Below are positions 59,472 to 64,000 of a stretch of 64,000 bases of DNA, in pieces (within the stretch, counting starts at the first letter, position 1; each line of letters begins with the position of its first letter). The translations under genes were made by a program, and so were the position numbers. Location of the stretch: the NCBI RefSeq assembly GCF_016741935.1, contig NZ_JAERRG010000005.1, positions 124,001 to 188,000 of the forward strand, written 5' to 3'. The notes under the pieces were generated by a model. That model ran no database searches and was not told the DNA's origin. It saw only the letters and a list, made by a program, of their open reading frames with translations. The DNA is from Streptomyces endocoffeicus (lineage in GTDB: Bacteria > Actinomycetota > Actinomycetes > Streptomycetales > Streptomycetaceae).

Positions 59472-60695
59472 ATGGGCGACGAGACCACGGCCGTCAGCAC
59501 GGCAGAGATGGCGACGCGAGTCGCGGCGGGGGCCACAGCCGTGAGTTGGCGCCGGGGTGCCGGATTCGCGGGTGCCGCGATCGGCGTGTTGGCGGCGGGG
59601 GCGGCGGCGGGTGTCGCGCTCGAGCGGCTGACGGTCGGCCGCGGCGTACGGCGCAAGGCCCGGCTCGCCCTGGACGCCGAGGGCCCGTACGGCACGCTGC
59701 GCGGCACTCCGGGGACGGCGGTCGCCGACGACGGCACCGAGCTCTACTACGAGGTCGAGGAGATGCGGGAGAACGCCGCCGCGCCCTCGCCCCGGCGCAA
59801 GCGGCGGTTCGGGCGCCGCGCCCCCGCCCCCGTCACCATGATCTTCAGCCATGGCTACTGCCTCGCCCAGGACTCCTGGCACTTCCAGCGCTCGGCGCTG
59901 CGCGAGGTGGCCCGCACCGTCTACTGGGACCAGCGCTGCCACGGCCGCTCGGCGCGCGGCTGCGCCCAGGCGGACGGCGAGGCGATCAGCATCGACCAGC
60001 TCGGCCGCGACCTGAAGGCGGTGATCGACGCGACGGCGCCCGAGGGGCCGCTGGTGCTCGTCGGCCACTCCATGGGCGGCATGACGCTGATGGCGCTGGC
60101 CGCGCAGTACCCCGACCTGATCCGCGAGCGCGTGATCGGCGCGGCCTTCATCAGCACCTCGGCGGGCCGTCTCGGCGAGGTCAGCTTCGGCCTCCCGGTG
60201 GTCGGGGTGAACGCGGTGCGGCGGGTGCTGCCCGGACTGCTCAAGGCGCTGGGCTGGCAGGCCGACCTGGTCGAGCGCGGGCGGCGGGCGACCGCGGACT
60301 TGTTCGCGGGGCTGATCAAGCGCTATTCGTTCGGCTCGAAGGACGTGGACCCGGGGGTCGCGCGGTTCGCCGAGCGGCTGATCGAGGCCACGCCGATCGA
60401 TGTGGTCGCGGAGTTCTACCCGGCGTTCATCGCCCACGACAAGGCGGCGGCGCTGCCGCACTTCGACGGTGTGCCGGTGCTGGTCCTCGCGGGCGACAAG
60501 GACCTCATCACCCCGATGGAACACAGCGAGGCGATCGCGGAGCTGCTGCCGGGCGCGGAGCTGGTGATCCTCGAGGAGGCCGGGCACCTGGTGATCCTCG
60601 AGCACCCGGAGGTGGTCAACGGCCACCTCACGGAGCTGCTCTCGCGGTCGGTGGACGGGGTCGGCGACCGGCCGCGGCGGGGCGTGACGGGCTGA
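59472..60695 (+). CDS. Alpha/beta hydrolase with N-terminal membrane segment
   Basis: 407 residues. Residues about 28-51 (RGAGFAGAAIGVLAAGAAAG) look like a membrane anchor. The catalytic triad is visible: nucleophile Ser in LVGHSMGGMT, Asp in LAGDKDLITP, His in EEAGHLVILEHP. The oxyanion region is FSHGYCLAQDSWHFQ. The substrate is unknown. It is in tight order with alr, and this neighbour is common in actinobacteria. Confidence 0.92.
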   Translation: MGDETTAVSTAEMATRVAAGATAVSWRRGAGFAGAAIGVLAAGAAAGVALERLTVGRGVRRKARLALDAEGPYGTLRGTPGTAVADDGTELYYEVEEMRENAAAPSPRRKRRFGRRAPAPVTMIFSHGYCLAQDSWHFQRSALREVARTVYWDQRCHGRSARGCAQADGEAISIDQLGRDLKAVIDATAPEGPLVLVGHSMGGMTLMALAAQYPDLIRERVIGAAFISTSAGRLGEVSFGLPVVGVNAVRRVLPGLLKALGWQADLVERGRRATADLFAGLIKRYSFGSKDVDPGVARFAERLIEATPIDVVAEFYPAFIAHDKAAALPHFDGVPVLVLAGDKDLITPMEHSEAIAELLPGAELVILEEAGHLVILEHPEVVNGHLTELLSRSVDGVGDRPRRGVTG

Positions 60696-60798
60696 CGAGC
60701 GGTACCCCCGCCCGGCCGTTCCGGCGGTCCGGCCGGGGCGTTCGGGGGGCCGCACGCTGGTCCGCGGCGGGCTTTTCGGGCCCGTACCATCGGCGAGT

Positions 60799-61317
60799 AT
60801 GGACGTAGGCACGCGCATCACCGTCACCTCTCCCGACCAGATGCGGGACCTGGGCCGCAGACTCGCCAAGCTGCTGCGCCCCGGCGATCTGGTGCTGCTC
60901 ACCGGTGAACTCGGCGCGGGCAAGACGACCCTGACGCGGGGCCTCGGCGAGGGCCTCGGCGTCCGGGGCGCCGTCACCTCGCCCACCTTCGTGATCGCCC
61001 GGGTGCACCCCTCACTGGGCGACGGCCCGCCGCTGGTCCATGTCGACGCCTACCGGCTGAACGGCGGCCTCGACGAGATGGAGGACCTGGATCTCGATGT
61101 CTCCCTGCCCGATTCGGTGGTGGCCGTGGAGTGGGGCGAGGGCAAGGTCGAGGAGCTGGCGGAGGACCGGCTGCATGTGGTGATCCAGCGGACGGTGGGC
61201 AGCGACACGGCCGTCACGGACACGATGGCCGCCGACGTGGAGGACGTCCGGGACGTGGTGGTGACGGGCGTGGGTACCCGCTGGGCGGGGGAGGACCTGG
61301 CGTCGCTCGCGGGGTAG
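60799..61317 (+). CDS. tsaE: tRNA t6A37 biosynthesis ATPase TsaE
   Basis: 172 residues from ATG 60799. The P-loop GELGAGKTTLTRGLGEGLG and the switch region TSPTFVIARVH are diagnostic, and VDAYRLNG and VVAVEWGEG follow. TsaE helps the TsaB-TsaD complex make threonylcarbamoyladenosine. The C-terminal 45 residues are longer than in E. coli. TACCAT (60785-60790) eight bases before the ATG suggests a very short or absent leader. Confidence 0.97.
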   Translation: MDVGTRITVTSPDQMRDLGRRLAKLLRPGDLVLLTGELGAGKTTLTRGLGEGLGVRGAVTSPTFVIARVHPSLGDGPPLVHVDAYRLNGGLDEMEDLDLDVSLPDSVVAVEWGEGKVEELAEDRLHVVIQRTVGSDTAVTDTMAADVEDVRDVVVTGVGTRWAGEDLASLAG

Positions 61318-61499
61318 CGCTTTTGGGGGTGTGCCGCCGGGCTGTGCCGCGGGGCTGTGCTGCCGGGCGGCGCCACCCGGTCAAACGGTCAAGCTGCTGG
61401 TAGAGCTCGCGTGCAGATGCCGCGTAGTTTCCGACAAGCCGTCGGCATGCTGTTGCATTCCGGGCATCACCCGTGGTCACATGGTGGGAGAAAGCGTGG

Positions 61500-61515
61500 G
61501 TTAGGTTTACCTAAC
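61500..61515. promoter_or_regulatory. Iron-box-like palindrome
   Basis: GTTAGGTTTACCTAAC has perfect 7-base arms and a TT centre. It resembles the half-sites of the actinobacterial DmdR/IdeR iron box (TTAGGTTAGGCTAACCTAA) but has a shorter centre. It lies 48 bases upstream of the small gene at 61563. The rest of the gap back to tsaE (61318 onward) shows nothing further. Confidence 0.4.
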
Positions 61516-61562
61516 TCCTGCCTGACTCCGCTCGACTGCCCCAGGACCCTCAGGAGGCATCC

Positions 61563-61763
61563 ATGTCGGCCCACGACCCTGTGGCCGGGACCGGCGCCGC
61601 GCGCGACGACCGGTCACCGTCGATGTCGGAGCTCCTGGCGGCGTGTGCGGCGGCGGCCGCGGTCTCGACGCCCCCGCGGCCGGCCGAGGAGGAGACCCCG
61701 GTGTCCGTGGGGCCGGCGTCCGTCGAGCCCGAGGCGGATGACGAGGAGCGGCACGCGGCGTAG
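61563..61763 (+). CDS. Small acidic hypothetical protein
   Basis: 66 residues from ATG 61563 with a strong AGGAGG ribosome site, which is the main evidence that it is real. Sequence is Ala/Pro/Glu-rich (SMSELLAACAAAAAVSTPPR, then EPEADDEERHAA) with no membrane segment or motif. It follows the iron-box-like dyad. Confidence 0.6.
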   Translation: MSAHDPVAGTGAARDDRSPSMSELLAACAAAAAVSTPPRPAEEETPVSVGPASVEPEADDEERHAA

Positions 61764-61773
61764 CGGCGCATGG

Positions 61774-61848
61774 CTACGTCAGCCGACTACATCAGCCGAC
61801 TACATCAGCTGGCTACGTCATCCGGCTACGTCATCCGGCTCGTCATCC
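61774..61848. repeat. 13-bp tandem repeat, about six units
   Basis: Units follow the consensus CTACRTCAKCYGR: 61774-61786, 61787-61799, 61800-61812, 61813-61825, 61826-61838, then a shortened sixth. They lie between convergent genes and look like a variable-number repeat. Confidence 0.75.
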
Positions 61849-61855
61849 AGGTCCG

Positions 61856-62422
61856 CTAGGGGACGACGACCACCTTCATGTCCGGCTGCGCGAACTCCCA
61901 CATCGCCGTACCGTCCGCCCGGCTCTCCCGGACGGCCCCGGTCCGCTTGCGCGCGTTCGGGTCCGGCATCGACCCGTCCACCGCCGCGCTGAAACCGAAC
62001 ACGACCCCCCCTTCCGAGTGGAAGACGACGACGTGCTCGACCTGGACCCCGTCCGACCCGACCCCGCCCTTGTTGCGCGAGGTCACCGTGTAGGTCCCCG
62101 GGTCGGGGCTGGCTGGGCTGGGGCCCACCTCGAAGGTGCGGCCGGCCTTGCCGTCGGCGCCGACCAGCCAGACCCGCTTGTCGCCGAGGGCGTAGACGAC
62201 CCGTACGCCGGTCCCGGAGCGGGCCGGGAGGGCGGTGGACTTCTTCTTCGACCCCGCGTCGGCCTTGTCCTTCTTCTTGGACTCGGCGGAGTGCGACCCC
62301 GGCCGGGCCTGGGTCGGATGGTCGGGCGCGGTCGCGGCGGCCTGGTAGCCGAGGAACCCGACGACGCCCAGCGCGGCGGCGGTGAGTACGGCCACAGCTG
62401 GCCCGGTACTGCTCCTTGGCAC
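61856..62422 (-). CDS. Secreted/anchored YkuD-like protein lacking the catalytic Cys motif
   Basis: 188 residues from GTG 62422 after GGAGAGGGA. Residues 8-28 are an N-terminal membrane or signal segment. A Lys-rich linker follows (SKKKDKADAGSKKK). Residues about 70-188 resemble an L,D-transpeptidase fold (GTGVRVVYALGDKRVWLVGA; PGTYTVTSRNKGG; EHVVVFHSEGGVVFGF). Where active enzymes have SHGCxR this one has SRADGTAMWEF, so peptidoglycan cross-linking activity is unlikely. Confidence 0.7.
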   Translation of the reverse strand: MPRSSTGPAVAVLTAAALGVVGFLGYQAAATAPDHPTQARPGSHSAESKKKDKADAGSKKKSTALPARSGTGVRVVYALGDKRVWLVGADGKAGRTFEVGPSPASPDPGTYTVTSRNKGGVGSDGVQVEHVVVFHSEGGVVFGFSAAVDGSMPDPNARKRTGAVRESRADGTAMWEFAQPDMKVVVVP

Positions 62423-62576
62423 GGCGGCTTCCCTCTCCTGCGGTCAGTACGTGCTGACGGCCCGTACACACTTACGGCGACGGTAGCACCGGCGCCCGCC
62501 GCCCGGCCGCGCTCCGGGCGTCCGGTGACCGAGCCGTTCCACCGTCGGTACGAAAGAACGACCTCCCGGCGCGCCG

Positions 62577-62589
62577 TAGGCTGTTCTCG
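62577..62589 (+). promoter_or_regulatory. -10 box placing the transcript start at the tsaB GTG (leaderless)
   Basis: TAGGCT (62577-62582) ends six bases before GTG 62589. There is no purine-rich ribosome site before the start. Confidence 0.5.
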
Positions 62590-63257
62590 TGCTGCTGCTC
62601 GCTCTTGATACCGCCACCCCCGCCGTGACCGTCGCCCTGCACGACGGCTCCGCAGTGATCGCCGAGTCCTCCGACGTGGACGCCCGGCGCCACGGCGAGC
62701 TCCTGCTGCCCGCCGTCCACCGGACGCTGAAAGCCGCGGGCACCGAGCTGGGCGCGGTGACGGAGATCGTCGTCGGCGCGGGCCCCGGCCCGTACACCGG
62801 ACTGCGCGTGGGCCTGGTGACCGCGGCCACCTTCGGATCGGCCCTCGGCGTCCCCGTCCACGGGCTGTGCACGCTGGACGGGATCGCGTACGCCGCCGGG
62901 CAGGCCGGTCTGGAAGGCCCCTTCGTCGTGGCCACGGACGCGCGGCGCAAGGAGGTCTACTGGGCGCGCTACGACGACGCCCGCACCCGCGTCACCGAGC
63001 CCGCGGTCGACCACCCCGCCGATCTCGCCGAGCGGGTGGCCGGGCTGCCCGCGGTCGGCGCGGGCGCGCTGCTCTACCCGGCGGCCTTCGCCGACGTACC
63101 GCCCGGGATGCCGGAGTACCAGTCGGCCGGGGCGCTCGCCTCGCTCGCCGCCGAGAAGCTGGCGCGCGGCGAGGAACTGCCGCCGCCCCGCCCGCTGTAT
63201 CTGCGCCGCCCCGACGCCAAGGTGCCCGCCAACTACAAGGTGGTCACCCCGAAGTGA
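62589..63257 (+). CDS. tsaB: tRNA t6A37 biosynthesis protein TsaB
   Basis: 222 residues from GTG 62589 (LLLALDTATPAVTVALHDGS). TsaB is the inactive actin-fold partner that binds and stabilises TsaD. Motifs VVGAGPGPYTGLRVGLVTA and ARRKEVYWARYD are family-typical. Its TGA overlaps the rimI start (GTGA), so rimI is translated with it. Confidence 0.97.
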   Translation: MLLLALDTATPAVTVALHDGSAVIAESSDVDARRHGELLLPAVHRTLKAAGTELGAVTEIVVGAGPGPYTGLRVGLVTAATFGSALGVPVHGLCTLDGIAYAAGQAGLEGPFVVATDARRKEVYWARYDDARTRVTEPAVDHPADLAERVAGLPAVGAGALLYPAAFADVPPGMPEYQSAGALASLAAEKLARGEELPPPRPLYLRRPDAKVPANYKVVTPK

Positions 63258-63952
63258 CCGGCACCGGTACCGGCACGACCGTGACCCTGCGCGAGATGCG
63301 CTGGTGGGACCTGGAGCGGGTGATGGCGCTCGAGGAGGAGCTGTTCCCCGAGGACGCCTGGTCGCGCGGGATGTTCTGGTCCGAGCTCGCCCATGCCCGG
63401 GGCCGGGACGCCACCCGTCACTATGTGGTGGCGGAGGACGGGCCCCGGCTGGTCGGGTACGCCGGGCTCGCGGCCGTCGACCGCACCGGCGACGTCCAGA
63501 CCATCGCCGCCGCCCGTGACCAGTGGGGCACCGGCCTCGGCGCCCGCCTCCTCACCGACCTCCTTACGGCCGCCACGGCCTTCGAGTGCCATGAGGTGCT
63601 GCTGGAGGTGCGGGTGGACAACGCCCGCGCCCAGCGGCTGTACGAGCGCTTCGGCTTCGAGCCCATCGGCATACGCAAGGGCTACTACCAGCCCGGCAAT
63701 GTGGACGCCCTGGTCATGCGGCTGGCCGACCCGGCGACGGCGGGCGCGGTGACGGCGGGCGCCGTCACGACCGCGAACGGCGAGCCCGGCGAACCCACGG
63801 CGTCCACGGCGAACAAGGCGTCCACGGCGAACACGGCGTCCACGGCGAACACGGCGTCCACCGCGCACACAGCCAACCCCGCGCACACAGCCAACCCCGC
63901 GAACCCCGCGAACCCCGCGACCTCAGTACAAGGAACCGAGACCCATGGCTGA
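63254..63952 (+). CDS. rimI: Ribosomal protein S18-alanine N-acetyltransferase with repeat tail
   Basis: 232 residues from GTG 63254, against about 150-170 in most relatives. The GNAT core (residues 10-160) has ALEEELFPEDAWSRGMFWSE, IAAARDQWGTGLGARLL and EVRVDNARAQRLYERFGFEP. The tail (about 165-232) is built of STANTA and HTANPA units from an 18-bp DNA repeat at 63803-63856 and related units after it. RimI acetylates the N-terminus of S18. The end overlaps tsaD by 8 bases (ATGGCTGA). Confidence 0.95.
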   Translation: MTGTGTGTTVTLREMRWWDLERVMALEEELFPEDAWSRGMFWSELAHARGRDATRHYVVAEDGPRLVGYAGLAAVDRTGDVQTIAAARDQWGTGLGARLLTDLLTAATAFECHEVLLEVRVDNARAQRLYERFGFEPIGIRKGYYQPGNVDALVMRLADPATAGAVTAGAVTTANGEPGEPTASTANKASTANTASTANTASTAHTANPAHTANPANPANPATSVQGTETHG

Positions 63953-64000
63953 CGAACCCCTCGTCCTCGGCATCGAGACCTCCTGCGACGAGACCGGCGT
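63945..64000 (+). CDS. tsaD: tRNA t6A37 transferase TsaD, first codons (cut by window end)
   Basis: Starts MADEPLVLGIETSCDETG and runs off the window. GIETSCDETG is the diagnostic TsaD N-terminal motif. It completes tsaE-tsaB-rimI-tsaD in the usual order. Translation is probably coupled to rimI through the overlap. Confidence 0.96.
   Translation, partial: MADEPLVLGIETSCDETG

Noticed and set aside
61774..61848. CRISPR-like array
   Set aside because: Units are 13 bp and contiguous with no unique spacers, and no cas genes are near.

Overview
The window is high-GC actinobacterial chromosome, almost certainly from a Streptomyces or a very close relative. It carries the conserved core locus from rpoB to tsaD, codons end mostly in G or C, many starts are GTG, terminators are GC-rich hairpins without T-tracts, and the ribosomal proteins read as streptomycete. 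No tRNA, rRNA, insertion sequence, prophage or CRISPR array was seen.

Layout. (1) 1-11611: the 3' part of rpoB, rpoC, then a promoter and leader for rpsL-rpsG-fusA, then tuf. (2) 11725-18700: a short accessory island between tuf and the S10 operon. It holds a coupled pair (a Lys/Ala-tailed small protein and an SRPBCC protein with an acidic tail), a Tat/lipoprotein PIG-L deacetylase with a propeller-like C-terminus, a membrane-anchored GNAT acetyltransferase, a Uma2-family protein beside a fragment of another, and a DUF3152 protein. (3) 18701-36168: a 650-base regulatory region, then S10-spc-alpha: rpsJ-rplCDWB-rpsS-rplV-rpsC-rplP-rpmC-rpsQ, rplNXE-rpsN-rpsH-rplFR-rpsE-rpmD-rplO, secY-adk-map-infA-rpmJ-rpsMKD-rpoA-rplQ, followed by truA. 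Hairpins lie at several internal joints (rpsQ/rplN, rplO/secY, adk/map, map/infA, rpsD/rpoA, rplQ/truA). (4) 37315-41308: a five-gene overlapping stressosome-type signalling cassette (RsbR, RsbS, RsbT, RsbT-RsbX fusion, RsbU-like phosphatase). It is followed by a small membrane protein, a large GT4 glycosyltransferase, a lipoprotein and a membrane-anchored secreted protein. (5) 46223-64000: rplM-rpsI, glmM, DUF389 and coaA (minus), glmS, acpS, an insertion-like patch (XRE regulator, broken secreted ORF, metallo-beta-lactamase-fold hydrolase, duplicated-motif small protein), nnrD, alr, an alpha/beta hydrolase, tsaE, a small ORF behind an iron-box-like dyad, a YkuD-like protein without its catalytic motif, tsaB, rimI and the first codons of tsaD.

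Functionally this is the transcription and translation core (RNA polymerase beta, beta', alpha; about 30 ribosomal proteins; EF-G, EF-Tu, IF-1; SecY; Met aminopeptidase). Next to it sit cell-wall precursor genes (glmM, glmS, alr), cofactor genes (coaA, acpS, nnrD) and tRNA t6A modification genes (tsaE, tsaB, tsaD).

The most notable observations are: rpoB with Asn at the E. coli 531-equivalent site and Thr at 518; a 26-nt leader element shared by the rpsL and rpsJ transcripts; tandem 15-bp dyads upstream of rpsJ; a perfect 32-bp palindrome between rpsQ and rplN; the oppositely charged coupled pair after tuf; the stressosome cassette; and leaderless-looking starts for glmS and tsaB.
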